Assembly (NCBI GenBank): GCA_018241665.1
Contig: JAFEDK010000049.1
Coordinates: 8,251-54,692, forward strand
Reading direction: 5' to 3'
DNA length: 46,442 nt
DNA from: Pseudomonadota bacterium
GTDB lineage: Bacteria; Pseudomonadota; Gammaproteobacteria; Burkholderiales; Rhodocyclaceae
Shown: one piece after another, positions 9,543-17,762 of the stretch
Layout: the number at the start of each line of letters is the position of its first letter
Position numbering within the stretch: position 1 is the stretch's first letter
Position numbers and translations under genes: made by a program
Notes under the pieces: model-generated
What the model saw: the letters and a program-made list of their open reading frames with translations, nothing else
Told to the model about the DNA's origin: nothing
The model's database searches: none

Positions 9543-11783
9543 TCAGAAGCGCGCCCCGACGGTGGCGAAGACGGTGCGCGGCGCACCCGGCAGCAGGGTC
9601 TGGTAGGTGCCGGCGGCGTCGCTGGTGACGAAGCCGTTGGTGCCGATGGAGGCCACGTACTGCTTGTCGAACAGGTTGTTGACGCCGGCCTGCACGCGGA
9701 TCTCGTCGAAGGCGGCGACGCGCTTGAAACGGTGGCCGATACTCAGGTCCCACACGCTGTAGGCGCTCACCGAGGCGTCGTTGAGATAGCTGTAATAGCG
9801 CTTGTCGAGGTAATTCACGCCGATGCGGCCGAAGGTGGCGCCGTTGTCGTAGCCGAGTTGGGATTTGGCGATGAGCTTCGGCGAATCGACCACCTGCTTG
9901 CCGGACACTGCCACCAGGCTGCCATTATCGTAGAAGTCGTCCTTGTACTTGGAGTCGTTGTAGCTGAGGCTGTTGAACCACTGCAGGTTGCGCAGCGGCG
10001 ACCACACCAGCCCGGCCTCGATGCCGTTGGTGCTGACCTTGCCGACGTTGCCGAGCACCGACGGGTTGCCGGCGATGGCCGCGCCCTGCTGGATCGCCAG
10101 CAGGCGGTTCTTGAACTCCACGTGGTAGGCGGTCAGCGAGGTCTCGATGCCGTCGCCGCGGTGGCGCCAGCCGGCCTCCAGCGTCGTCGAGGTCTCCGGT
10201 TTGAGGCTGTCCTTGATCGCGTCGAAGCCGGCCTGGGTGGTGGCGAAGGGCGAATCCTCCAGCGGCGACACCTTGTAGGCGCGGATGTTGCGCGACAGGC
10301 CGGCGAAGACCTCGTTGCGGGCGTCGATCACGTAGTTGGCGCCGAGCTGCGGCAGGAAGCCCTTGGAGGCCTTGATGCTGCCCGACAGGGGGTTGCCGGC
10401 CGTGGTGCTCACCGAGGTCTCGGTGCTCGGTGACTTGAAGCCGACGTTCACCTTCAGCTTGTCGCTGAGCTGGATGCTGTCCTGCAGGTGGAACTGCAGC
10501 GTGCGGGTCTTGAACTCGTAGGCCCAGCGGGTAGCGAACAGGTCGCTGGCCGACGGCGTGCGGTACAGGTCGCTGGGGCCGCCGTCCTGGGCGTAGAAAC
10601 GCATCGCGTTCTTGAAGTTGTTGTCCTCATACCAGAAGCCGCCCTTGAGGCTGTGGCTGCCGGCGTTGACGCTGAGGGTGGACAGGATGCCGTTGCGGCT
10701 GATGCCGTAGCTCACCGTGCGCAGGGACACCGGCGTGCCGCCCGGCGAGGCCCGGTAGGGGGTGAACCACAACGTCGTGCCGTCGTCGTCGTGGTGGTAG
10801 GCGGTGGTCTTGAGGCTCACGTTGTCGCTCAGCTGGCTGTCCAGCGTCACGCCGGCGAGCCAGTCGGTGCGCAGGCCGGCGCCGGCATAGTAGGCGTCGT
10901 CGATGCTCGTCTCGCCACGGCTCCAGTTGCCCTGGGCCGACTGCAGCGCGGCGTTCCAGTTGGGGTAGTAGTTGTCCCAGCGGTAGCCGAGGCGCTGGAT
11001 CAGGGCCTTGGACAGATCCTGGTAATCCACTTCCTGGCGATCGGAGTAATTGACGAAGGCGCTCAGGCGGTTGGCGCCGAAGTCCGACACCAGCTTGGCG
11101 TTCACCTGCCGCTGGCGCTGGTCGCCGCTGCCCTTCCACTTCTCGGAGCCCTGGTCGGTGACGCTCAGGGCCAGGCGCGTGCCGGGCGCCAGCTCGCCAC
11201 TGTCGAAGCGCGCAAACGTGCGGCGGGCGGAGTTCTGGCCGACGGTCTGTTCCAGCGTGACACGCCGGGTGACGGCCGGGTCCAGCGAATAGAACTGCAC
11301 GGTACCGCCGAGGTTGCTGTTGGACGCCGTATCGAGGGCGCCGGCGCCCTGGGACAGCACCACGCGGCCGATGTTCTCCGACGAGATGGCGCGGCTGATG
11401 TGCAGGCCGTTGGAGTTACGGTAGCTCATGTCGCCGAGGGGCACGTCGTCCAGCGTGAAGCCCATCTGGTTCTGGTTGAAGCCGCGCACGGTGAGCTTGG
11501 TGGACCACTCGTAGGCGCCGTAGGTGTCGGCGGACTGGAAGTTCACGCCGGGCAGCTTGTCGAGCAGCTTCAGCGGGCTGGTGCCGGGCACCGCGGCGGT
11601 CACGTCGGCGCGGCCGAGTTCCTGGATCTGGCGGGTCTGGCGGCGCGTGAACACGGTCACCGCGTCGAGCTTGGTGTCGTCGGTGGCAACCGGCTGGGCG
11701 GCCTCCTGGGCCAGCGCGGCGGTGCCGTGGAGGACCGGGATCAGGGCCAGGACGAGGGGTAGTTTGCGAAAGCGGCGGGGCAT
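9543..11783 (-). CDS. TonB-dependent outer-membrane receptor in the choline-sulfate locus
   Basis: 746 residues. The start at 11783 is chosen because GGAG stands 6 bp before this ATG. The signal peptide runs to about residue 26 (LVLALIPVLHGTAALA). A TonB-box-like LDAVTVF precedes the plug domain (about 45-170: PLKLLDKLPGVNFQS, TLDDVPLGDM, IGRVVLSQGAGALD). A long 22-stranded-barrel-like region ends in Phe (TVFATVGARF), the usual outer-membrane assembly signature. It lies between betC (28 bp) and choW (26 bp) on one strand, implying cotranscription and a role in taking a choline ester or related substrate across the outer membrane. Receptors of this kind usually import siderophores, so the substrate is inferred from context only. 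Confidence 0.93.
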   Translation of the reverse strand: MPRRFRKLPLVLALIPVLHGTAALAQEAAQPVATDDTKLDAVTVFTRRQTRQIQELGRADVTAAVPGTSPLKLLDKLPGVNFQSADTYGAYEWSTKLTVRGFNQNQMGFTLDDVPLGDMSYRNSNGLHISRAISSENIGRVVLSQGAGALDTASNSNLGGTVQFYSLDPAVTRRVTLEQTVGQNSARRTFARFDSGELAPGTRLALSVTDQGSEKWKGSGDQRQRQVNAKLVSDFGANRLSAFVNYSDRQEVDYQDLSKALIQRLGYRWDNYYPNWNAALQSAQGNWSRGETSIDDAYYAGAGLRTDWLAGVTLDSQLSDNVSLKTTAYHHDDDGTTLWFTPYRASPGGTPVSLRTVSYGISRNGILSTLSVNAGSHSLKGGFWYEDNNFKNAMRFYAQDGGPSDLYRTPSASDLFATRWAYEFKTRTLQFHLQDSIQLSDKLKVNVGFKSPSTETSVSTTAGNPLSGSIKASKGFLPQLGANYVIDARNEVFAGLSRNIRAYKVSPLEDSPFATTQAGFDAIKDSLKPETSTTLEAGWRHRGDGIETSLTAYHVEFKNRLLAIQQGAAIAGNPSVLGNVGKVSTNGIEAGLVWSPLRNLQWFNSLSYNDSKYKDDFYDNGSLVAVSGKQVVDSPKLIAKSQLGYDNGATFGRIGVNYLDKRYYSYLNDASVSAYSVWDLSIGHRFKRVAAFDEIRVQAGVNNLFDKQYVASIGTNGFVTSDAAGTYQTLLPGAPRTVFATVGARF

Positions 11784-11810
11784 GGAAGTCTCCGGCAATA
11801 ACGGGTGAAT

Positions 11811-13328
11811 TCAGACGCGCGGGAAGCGCGCGCGGGCCTCGGTGGTGTCCAGGTCCAGCTGGCTGCGCACGTATTGCCGGCTGGCATCCACGTGGGGCTG
11901 GAAATCCCAGGATGGGCGCGGCCCGTTGGCTTCGGCGGCGAAATGGAAACGGCGGCGGCGCTGGCTGAGCACGACTTCGTCGCGCAACGCGGCCAGGTCC
12001 CAGCGCTGTGCGAGCTCGGCGCGGAAGGCCCGCAGCGTGTCGGCGGCGGCCGGGTCGGGGGCCAGGTTGCGCAGCTCGTCGGGGTCGTCGCCCAGGTGGT
12101 AGAGCTGGTCCGGATCGGGCGCCGAGTGGATGAATTTCCACGGCCCGCGGCGGATCATCACGATGGGCGCCAGCGCCCCTTCGCCCAGGTATTCGCCGAT
12201 CACCTCGTCGTGGCCGGCGGCGCCGGTCAGGTGCGGCCACAGGGAGCGGCCGTCGATGGGCTCCGGCGCAGCGGGCGCCCGGCCGTCGTGGGCCAGGTCC
12301 ACCAGCGTCGGCAGGATGTCCGCCAGCGACACCGAGGCGGCCACCCGGCGCGGCGCGAAGCGACCCGGCGCATGGACGATCAGCGGCACGCGGGCAGCGC
12401 CCTCGAAAAAGTTCATCTTGTACCAGAGGCCCCGCTCGCCGAGCATGTCGCCGTGGTCGCCGACCAGCAGCACGATGGTGTCGTCGGCCTGGCCGGACTC
12501 GTCGAGGGCCCGCAGCAGGCGGCCGACCTGCTCGTCCACGAAGGAGATGGCGCCGTAGTAGGCGCGCCGCGCGGCGCGCACCTGGGCCTCGGAGGGCGGA
12601 TTGCGGCCGATGTCGCAGACCTCGCGCAGGCGCAGGGAATGGGCGTCCCAGGCATCCACCGGCAGGTCGACGCGCGGCAGGTCGATGTCTTCGTCCCGGT
12701 ACAGGTCCCAGTAGGGCCGGGGGATCACGTAGGGGTCGTGGGGATGGGTCATCGACACGACCAGGCAGAAGGGGCGCGGATCGCTGCCGCGGGCCAGGTC
12801 GAACAGGTGGCGGCGGGCGGTGAACACCACCTCCTCGTCGAAATCCAGCTGGTTGGTGCGTACGCAGGGCCCGGCGTCGAGCACCGAGCTCATGTTGTGG
12901 TACCACTCGGGGCGCACGCCGGGCGCGTCCCAGCTGGGCGTCCACCCGAAATCCGCCGGGTAGATGTCGGTGGTCAGGCGCTGCTCGAAGCCGTGCAGCT
13001 GGTCGGGCCCGGCAAAGTGCATCTTGCCAGCCAGCGCGGTGTGGTAGCCGGCGTGGCGCAGGTGATGGGCGAAGGTCAGCACCTCGGCGGGCAGCTCGGC
13101 GGCGTTGTCGTAGGCGCCGATGCGCGACGGCAGCTTGCCGCTCAGGAAACTGTAACGCGACGGCGCGCACAGCGGACTGTTGCAGTAGGCCGAGTCGAAG
13201 ACCACGCCGCCAGCCGCCAGGCGGTCGATGTGCGGGGCGCGCACCACCGGGTTGCCATACACGGGCAAGGCACCAGGGGTGAGCTGGTCGGCCATCAGGA
13301 TCAGGAGGTTGGGGCGGCGTACGGTCAC
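11811..13328 (-). CDS. betC: Choline-sulfatase
   Basis: 505 residues, type I sulfatase hydrolysing choline-O-sulfate to choline and sulfate. The Cys to be converted to formylglycine sits in NSPLCAPSRYSF (C-x-P-S-R). Metal and active-site segments are PNLLILMADQLT near the N-terminus, GKMHFAGPDQLHGFE, TDIYPADFGWTP and LVGDHGDMLGERGLW. These, with FEGAARVPLIVHAPGR and the C-terminal sulfatase extension, match choline-sulfatases rather than arylsulfatases. The start is GTG at 13328 with a weak ribosome-binding site; the next ATG is residue 12. No betA or betB is present, so glycine-betaine synthesis is not completed here. First gene of the leftward cluster. Confidence 0.95.
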   Translation of the reverse strand: MTVRRPNLLILMADQLTPGALPVYGNPVVRAPHIDRLAAGGVVFDSAYCNSPLCAPSRYSFLSGKLPSRIGAYDNAAELPAEVLTFAHHLRHAGYHTALAGKMHFAGPDQLHGFEQRLTTDIYPADFGWTPSWDAPGVRPEWYHNMSSVLDAGPCVRTNQLDFDEEVVFTARRHLFDLARGSDPRPFCLVVSMTHPHDPYVIPRPYWDLYRDEDIDLPRVDLPVDAWDAHSLRLREVCDIGRNPPSEAQVRAARRAYYGAISFVDEQVGRLLRALDESGQADDTIVLLVGDHGDMLGERGLWYKMNFFEGAARVPLIVHAPGRFAPRRVAASVSLADILPTLVDLAHDGRAPAAPEPIDGRSLWPHLTGAAGHDEVIGEYLGEGALAPIVMIRRGPWKFIHSAPDPDQLYHLGDDPDELRNLAPDPAAADTLRAFRAELAQRWDLAALRDEVVLSQRRRRFHFAAEANGPRPSWDFQPHVDASRQYVRSQLDLDTTEARARFPRV

Positions 13329-13406
13329 GGCAGGGTCCGGAAATCATCAGCGATGGGCCGGATTATTCGGACCCGCCGAAACCCTGTGAAGACACTGTTT
13401 TCTTAT

Positions 13407-13423
13407 GCTGGCATGACGCCAGC
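13407..13423 (-). promoter_or_regulatory. LysR-type (T-N11-A) operator upstream of betC
   Basis: GCTGGC-ATGAC-GCCAGC is a perfect 6-bp dyad containing TGGCATGACGCCA, that is T-N11-A with a dyad, the canonical LysR-type regulator box. It is about 80 bp before the betC GTG, a typical distance for activation. It probably binds the LysR product encoded at the other end of the cluster. It could instead be a 3' hairpin of the SMR gene, but no T-run follows. Confidence 0.55.
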
Positions 13424-13436
13424 TCATGGCAAGGAC

Positions 13437-13453
13437 GGCCCCCGCCCGGGGCC
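13437..13453 (-). terminator. GC-rich hairpin downstream of the SMR gene
   Basis: GGCCCC (13437-13442) and GGGGCC (13448-13453) flank a 5-base loop, 25 bp beyond the SMR stop. On the leftward strand it is followed by a short CCTT and no true U-tract, so it is a weak terminator candidate at best. Confidence 0.3.
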
Positions 13454-13477
13454 GCCCGCCGCGCCGTCAGGCAGCCG

Positions 13478-13807
13478 TCAATGCGCCTGGGAGCGGGAGA
13501 ACAGCTGGATCACCAGCACGCCGGCGACGATCAGGCCCATGCCGAGCAGGGCCGGCAGGTCGAGCTTCTGGCCGTGGGCGAAGTAGGCCACGATGCTGAT
13601 CAGCACGATGCCGATCCCCGACCAGATGGCGTAGGCCACGCCGATGGGAATCGCGCGCAGGGCCAGGGACAGGAAATAGAAGGCCGCGCCGTAGCCGACC
13701 GCCACGACCAGGCTGGGCAGCAGCCGGGTGAAACCTTCGGCGTTCTTGAGGGCCGAGGTGGCGACCACCTCGGAGAGGATGGCGATGCCGAGAAAGAGGT
13801 AATGCAT
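13478..13807 (-). CDS. Small multidrug resistance (EmrE/Qac-type) transporter
   Basis: 109 residues, four membrane helices, the standard SMR length. The essential proton/substrate Glu is Glu13 in [29 protein letters not shown] in helix 3 and [20 protein letters not shown] in helix 4 are typical of the EmrE/Qac branch rather than the guanidinium exporter (Gdx/SugE) branch. It would export lipophilic or quaternary cations by proton antiport. Start ATG 13807. A close relative is encoded at 36763-37098. Confidence 0.93.
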   Translation of the reverse strand: MHYLFLGIAILSEVVATSALKNAEGFTRLLPSLVVAVGYGAAFYFLSLALRAIPIGVAYAIWSGIGIVLISIVAYFAHGQKLDLPALLGMGLIVAGVLVIQLFSRSQAH

Positions 13808-13878
13808 GGGAGCGTGATGCCGAGGATTGGACGAGCAAGGCCCACAGGCTAGCATTGCGGCACAGGAGGATGCATCCC

Positions 13879-14844
13879 ATGAACATTTCGCCGCCCCTCG
13901 CCCACCCCACCCGGCTGGCCCGCCGGCGCTACCTGCTCGCCGCCCTCGGCCTCGCCGCGGCCACTTCCGCCGCCCATGCCGGCCCCCTGCTCGACCGCCT
14001 GCGCGAACGGCGGACGGCCCGCCTCGGCGCCGCCGACGAGGACGCCGGCCACGGCCTACCGGCCGGCGCCCGCAAGCTGGCCGACGTCGCCTACGGCGCC
14101 GACCCAGCCCAGACGATGGACGTCTACATCCCGGCCGACGCCCATGGCGCCCCGGTGATCCTGATGGTCCATGGCGGCGCCTGGGCCATTGGCGACAAGG
14201 CGATGGAACGCGTCGTGGATGCCAAGGTCGCCCGCTGGGTGACGCGCGGCATCGTCTTCATCTCGATCAACTACCGCATGCTGCCGCAGGCCGCCGTCGA
14301 CGTGCAGCTGCGCGACGTGGCGCGGGCCTTGGCAATGGCCCAGCAGAAGGCCGCGGCGTGGGGCGGCGACCCGCAGCGCTTCGTGCTGATGGGCCACTCG
14401 GCCGGTGCCCATCTGGCCGCGCTGCTGGCCGTCTCGCCGACGGCCCGCTTCACGCCGTCACCGCTGCCGGTGCTCGGCACGGTGGCGCTGGACAGCGCCG
14501 CGATGGACGTGGAGGCGATCATGAACCAGCGCCACCTGCGCCTCTACGACCGCCCCTTCGGCACCGACCCGGCCTACTGGCGTGCGCTGTCGCCCTACCA
14601 CGCGCTGACACCGGGCGCCGCGCCGCTGCTGGCGGTGTGCTCGACGCGGCGGGAGGACTCCTGCGACCAGGCCCGCCGCCTCGCCGCCCGCGCCGACGGG
14701 CTGGGCATGCAGGTCCAGGTGCTCGGCGAAGACCTGTCCCACGGCGACATCAACAGCCAGCTGGGCCTCGACAACGCCTATACGGGCGCGGTGGAGCGCT
14801 TCATGGCCGGACTCCACCCGGACCTCGCCAGCCGCCTCCGCTGA
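13879..14844 (+). CDS. Exported alpha/beta hydrolase (esterase/lipase family)
   Basis: 321 residues. ATG 13879 is preferred because AGGAGG lies 9 bp upstream; an earlier in-frame ATG at 13870 directly abuts the AGGAGG. The N-terminus [22 protein letters not shown] is an export signal with a twin-arginine-like start. The oxyanion-hole motif HGGAW is at 98-102, the nucleophile is Ser174 in MGHSAGAH, and the catalytic His is probably in EDLSHGDIN near the C-terminus. It resembles BD-FAE/kynurenine-formamidase-like hydrolases. The substrate is not deducible. Divergent from the SMR gene by 71 bp. Confidence 0.87.
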   Translation: MNISPPLAHPTRLARRRYLLAALGLAAATSAAHAGPLLDRLRERRTARLGAADEDAGHGLPAGARKLADVAYGADPAQTMDVYIPADAHGAPVILMVHGGAWAIGDKAMERVVDAKVARWVTRGIVFISINYRMLPQAAVDVQLRDVARALAMAQQKAAAWGGDPQRFVLMGHSAGAHLAALLAVSPTARFTPSPLPVLGTVALDSAAMDVEAIMNQRHLRLYDRPFGTDPAYWRALSPYHALTPGAAPLLAVCSTRREDSCDQARRLAARADGLGMQVQVLGEDLSHGDINSQLGLDNAYTGAVERFMAGLHPDLASRLR

Positions 14845-14861
14845 AGGCCGGCCTCCCAGGG

Positions 14862-14887
14862 GGCCTCTCCCTGTGGCCTCTCCCTGT
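14862..14887. repeat. 13-bp perfect tandem duplication at the edge of REP copy 2
   Basis: GGCCTCTCCCTGT occurs at 14862-14874 and again at 14875-14887, running into the GTGG head of the REP unit. On the other side of the pair, ACAGACAGCCCAC is also repeated (about 14951-14978). Local duplication of REP tails on both sides parallels the array beside copy 1. Confidence 0.75.
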
Positions 14888-14954
14888 GGGGGCGAATTCA
14901 TTCGCCCGCGGAGCTTGTCTAGCCGACTGAGGGCGAATGAATTCGCCCCCACAG
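14885..14954. repeat. REP pair (BIME-like), copy 2
   Basis: The left unit at 14885-14911 (TGTGG then GGGCGAATTCATTCGCCC then GCGG) and the inverted right unit at 14931-14954 are separated by 19 bases. The palindromes are identical to copies 1 and 3; only the spacer differs. The pair fills much of the 275-bp gap between the hydrolase and the small secreted protein. Nothing else is recognised in that gap. Confidence 0.85.
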
Positions 14955-15119
14955 ACAGCCCACCCACAGACAGCCCACCACAAAGAGCCCAACCCACAAC
15001 CTGAAGCCACGACGGCCTGGTCGCCCTTGATCTGCCTTGAGCGGCGCACATAGCAAAAGCGGCCGCCAGGGGCGCACCCGTGACGGCCGGCTCGAGCGGA
15101 ACGCAGGCGACGCGCGTCG

Positions 15120-15395
15120 TCAGCAGCCCTTGGCTGCGGCGGTCTGGCTGCAGGCCAGCTTGGTGGGCGCGGCGACGACCGGAGCCTGCTCGGTGCTGCG
15201 GTTGGCCGCCACCGGCTGGGCGCGCGGGCCGTAGCCGACCGGCTGGACGGCAACCTGGGCCTCGCCGCTGGCGAGGGCGGCGCGCTTCAGCTGGCGGCCA
15301 TGTTCGATCAGGTACCAGTCGGGACCGGCGAAGGCGGTGGTAGCCGCGAACGCACCCAGCAGGGCGAGCGCGAGGCTGACAAAACGGCGGAACAT
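15120..15395 (-). CDS. Small secreted protein of unknown function
   Basis: 91 residues with a Sec signal peptide (MFRRFVSLALALLGAFAATTAFA, cleavage near 23) and AAAGGA 12 bp before the ATG. The mature part is short and Ala-rich: GPDWYLIEHGRQLKRAALASGE, then a low-complexity region with Gln, Pro and Val, ending in two cysteines (LACSQTAAAKGC). Composition and codon use match its neighbours. No family recognised. The 244-bp upstream region is unusually AT-rich and probably holds its promoter. Confidence 0.65.
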   Translation of the reverse strand: MFRRFVSLALALLGAFAATTAFAGPDWYLIEHGRQLKRAALASGEAQVAVQPVGYGPRAQPVAANRSTEQAPVVAAPTKLACSQTAAAKGC

Positions 15396-15592
15396 GAGGC
15401 AAATCCTTTCTTCAGTGAATCACAAGGCGATCAGCACATGCCTCCGCGGCACCGGTTCTGTCGCCGGACGACCTGCAGGAAGCAGGACGCCATGGCCTGC
15501 ACGTTCCGTACCAGTTATACAAGTTTTGTTATATCAACTATTTGAGTGCGCACCACGGTTTTGTGGCAGACACGAACGTGCCGCTTTGTAAT

Positions 15593-15615
15593 AAACCACA
15601 CCATGATTGTGGTTT
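15593..15615 (-). terminator. Hairpin downstream of the AraC gene
   Basis: AAACCACA (15593-15600) and TGTGGTTT (15608-15615) form a perfect 8-bp stem around a 7-base loop, 25 bp beyond the stop of the AraC-type gene. T-rich sequence follows in the plus direction (TTTTT), so it may act bidirectionally. It stands in an AT-rich 244-bp gap in an otherwise very GC-rich region. Confidence 0.5.
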
Positions 15616-15639
15616 TTAGTCCATCGCGGCACCGCCGTA

Positions 15640-16653
15640 TCAGCGCCCCACCCGCCGCAGACTGTCCGACGGGTTCTCGGCAAAGCGCGCCCGATAGCGC
15701 GCCGCAAAGACGCCGAGGCTGTAATAGCCCCACTGCTCCGCAATCGCCGCGACAGTGCTCTCCGGCGGAGCCGCCAGCAGCGCCTGGCGCACGCCCTGCA
15801 GGCGCGCCTCGCGCAGGAAGGCCATCGGCGTGGTGCGGCGGAATTCGCGGAACGCACCGCTGAGCGCCCGCACGCTGATCCCCACCGCCGCCGCCACCGC
15901 GCTCAAGGTCGGCGCCTCGCGGGCATGCTCGCGCATGTACTGCTCGGCCTGGCGCACGTAACGCGGCGCCAGCGCGCACGGGCGGGCCGGCAGCTCGCCC
16001 CAGCGGCGGGTCCACTCCATCAGCATCTGGGTGCCGAGCATCTCCTCCAGCTGGCGTCCCAGCGGCCCCTCGCTGACCTGGCGCGGGTACTCCGCCACAC
16101 AGCGGCAGCAGTAGGCGAGCAGCGCATGCCATGGCGAGCCGGCGCCGCCAAAGCGGATCTTCAGGCGCCACAGGGCCTCATGGGCCGGCTGGCCGGTCCA
16201 CCGCAGGTAGAGCTCTTCCAGGTAGCGGTGCGGGAAAGTGACGTTCACCTGCAGGTGGTCCGGATCGAAATCGGCCCAGTACTCGGTACGGCTGGTATCG
16301 ACGAGAAAGCTCTCGCCGGCGGCCGTCTCGGCCGGCTCGTGGCTATCCACCCAGTGCCGGCCGGCGCCGCGCACGGTGGTCAGCGCCATGCCCATGCCGG
16401 CCCCTTCCGAGAAGTCGCTGAGATGGACCGGAATGCCGTAGGAGAAGCGGCTGAGGATCATGCTGCCGATGGGCACCGCGTGCAGGTCGGAGCTCGGCAC
16501 CAGGATGTTGCCGGTGGGGCGCACCGCGTAAGGCATGTAGACGCGCCGGGTCCACGCTTCCAGTTCGTCGAAGTCGCGGGTGGCGATCAGTTGATGGGCG
16601 TCGGTCGGCCGTCCGCCGGCGTCCACGACGAGGGCATTGCACAGGCTTTCCAT
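15640..16653 (-). CDS. AraC-family transcriptional regulator
   Basis: 337 residues. GGGAG precedes the ATG at 16653. Residues 1-200 form an AraC-binding-like sensing domain (DFDELEAWTRRVYMPY, a typical start of the AraC_binding_2 family). The C-terminal AraC helix-turn-helix pair runs from about 230: APTLSAVAAAVGISVRALSGAFREFRRTTPMAFLREARLQ, then STVAAIAEQWGYYSLGVFAARYRARFAENPSD (each given as a family match). Related regulators control aromatic or hydrocarbon catabolism. It probably controls the adjacent MetA-type outer-membrane protein and hydrolase on the same strand (inference). Confidence 0.9.
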   Translation of the reverse strand: MESLCNALVVDAGGRPTDAHQLIATRDFDELEAWTRRVYMPYAVRPTGNILVPSSDLHAVPIGSMILSRFSYGIPVHLSDFSEGAGMGMALTTVRGAGRHWVDSHEPAETAAGESFLVDTSRTEYWADFDPDHLQVNVTFPHRYLEELYLRWTGQPAHEALWRLKIRFGGAGSPWHALLAYCCRCVAEYPRQVSEGPLGRQLEEMLGTQMLMEWTRRWGELPARPCALAPRYVRQAEQYMREHAREAPTLSAVAAAVGISVRALSGAFREFRRTTPMAFLREARLQGVRQALLAAPPESTVAAIAEQWGYYSLGVFAARYRARFAENPSDSLRRVGR

Positions 16654-16711
16654 GGCGGCTCCCAAGACCTTGCAACCGCCCCGGGCGGCGCTCCCGGGGC
16701 GAAGGACGAAC

Positions 16712-17605
16712 TCAGAACACTTTCAGCAGGCGCAGGTTGAGCCGTGCATCTTCCTTGACGCCCGTGCGGACGGACAGATCCCGCCCCAGCGAGGTCAGCA
16801 CCTGCCAGCCCGGCGCCACGAAATGCGCCACGCTCAGCAAGGCCTTGGTACGGCGCTGGCGGTCGCCCTGGGCGATGCCGTCGATCTCCGTCTCGCCGCC
16901 ACCCGCCTGGGACAGCATGCCGCCCACCCACGTGGCTACGCCGAGATTGTAGCGAAGGTGGGACTGCAGCTCCCAGGCGGGGCGCTGCCTGAGCGTCGCG
17001 CCGGTGGGCCCGTAGTCGCCGTTGCGGCCGAAGACCTGGCCGTCGGCGATCAGGTCCAGCGTGAAGCGTTCCGACAGCGGCGTGATCCAGCCCGTCTGCA
17101 GCGCGAACTTCCAGCGGTTCTCGCCGAAGGGGTTGAGTGGCGCATTGCGGTCGTAGCGGCCGGTGGGCAGCCACAGCCAGGGCGTCACCGCGAAGGCGCG
17201 GCGGCCTTCCGGGTCCTTCATCAGGTGGAGGGTGGACGCCAGGATCAGGTCGCCGACGCCGTTGGTGGCATCCACGCCGGCCAGGTCGCCGCCGGTATGC
17301 ACGCGGCCGAAGGGCAGCAGGAACTGGGGCGCCATGGTGAGGCCGCCGACATCCACGTAATGCACGCCGCGCAGGATGCCCACGTCCGCCCCGACGCGGG
17401 CCTGGTCGGCCACCCGCTTGCCGCCGGCGTAGAGCTGGCGACCCTCGGTGTGCTGGTAATAGCCGACGGCCAGGCTGGTGCCGGCCGGCAGGTAGGTGTA
17501 GTCGCCGGCATCGATGGTCACGGCGGCAGCCAGCCCGGGCACGGCGAGGGCCACGGCGCAGGCAACAGCGTGCCCGCGACGGCCCATGGGGGTACGTCGT
17601 TTCAT
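16712..17605 (-). CDS. Outer-membrane protein of the phenol MetA-pathway family
   Basis: 297 residues starting MKRRTPMGRRGHAVAC; ATG 17605 has GGAG just upstream. The signal peptide ends near residue 27 (VPGLAAA). The mature part begins IDAGDYTYLPAGTSLAVGYYQHTEG, then shows beta-barrel alternation with VTPWLWLPTGRYD, NRWKFALQTGWITPL and a C-terminal strand ending in Phe (LNLRLLKVF). This is the Phenol_MetA_deg family, thought to be outer-membrane channels for hydrophobic or aromatic compounds. It lies 58 bp upstream of the AraC gene and 157 bp downstream of the serine hydrolase, all on one strand. Confidence 0.85.
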   Translation of the reverse strand: MKRRTPMGRRGHAVACAVALAVPGLAAAVTIDAGDYTYLPAGTSLAVGYYQHTEGRQLYAGGKRVADQARVGADVGILRGVHYVDVGGLTMAPQFLLPFGRVHTGGDLAGVDATNGVGDLILASTLHLMKDPEGRRAFAVTPWLWLPTGRYDRNAPLNPFGENRWKFALQTGWITPLSERFTLDLIADGQVFGRNGDYGPTGATLRQRPAWELQSHLRYNLGVATWVGGMLSQAGGGETEIDGIAQGDRQRRTKALLSVAHFVAPGWQVLTSLGRDLSVRTGVKEDARLNLRLLKVF

Positions 17606-17762
17606 GTCTCCACATCTCCTCTGGGTGGCGGCGGCCGTCTCTCGCATCCGGGACGGCCTGACGCCGGGGCTTACTGTGACAGGCCCCCGATCGGGCCATG
17701 TCTCGTTCCGGCATGCGCCTGTCGCGCGCCGGCAATTTTTCGGAAGGGGTGCCGCGGTGGTC

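Noticed and set aside
11416-13347. Long minus-strand frame spanning betC and the receptor gene
   Set aside because: It is Arg/Pro/Gly-rich low-complexity text overlapping betC in another frame; no motif supports it.
13478-13807. SMR protein as a guanidinium exporter linked to the guanidine operon
   Set aside because: Helix 1 and helix 3 sequences are of the EmrE/Qac type, there is no guanidine riboswitch beside it, and the guanidine operon is 8 kb away.
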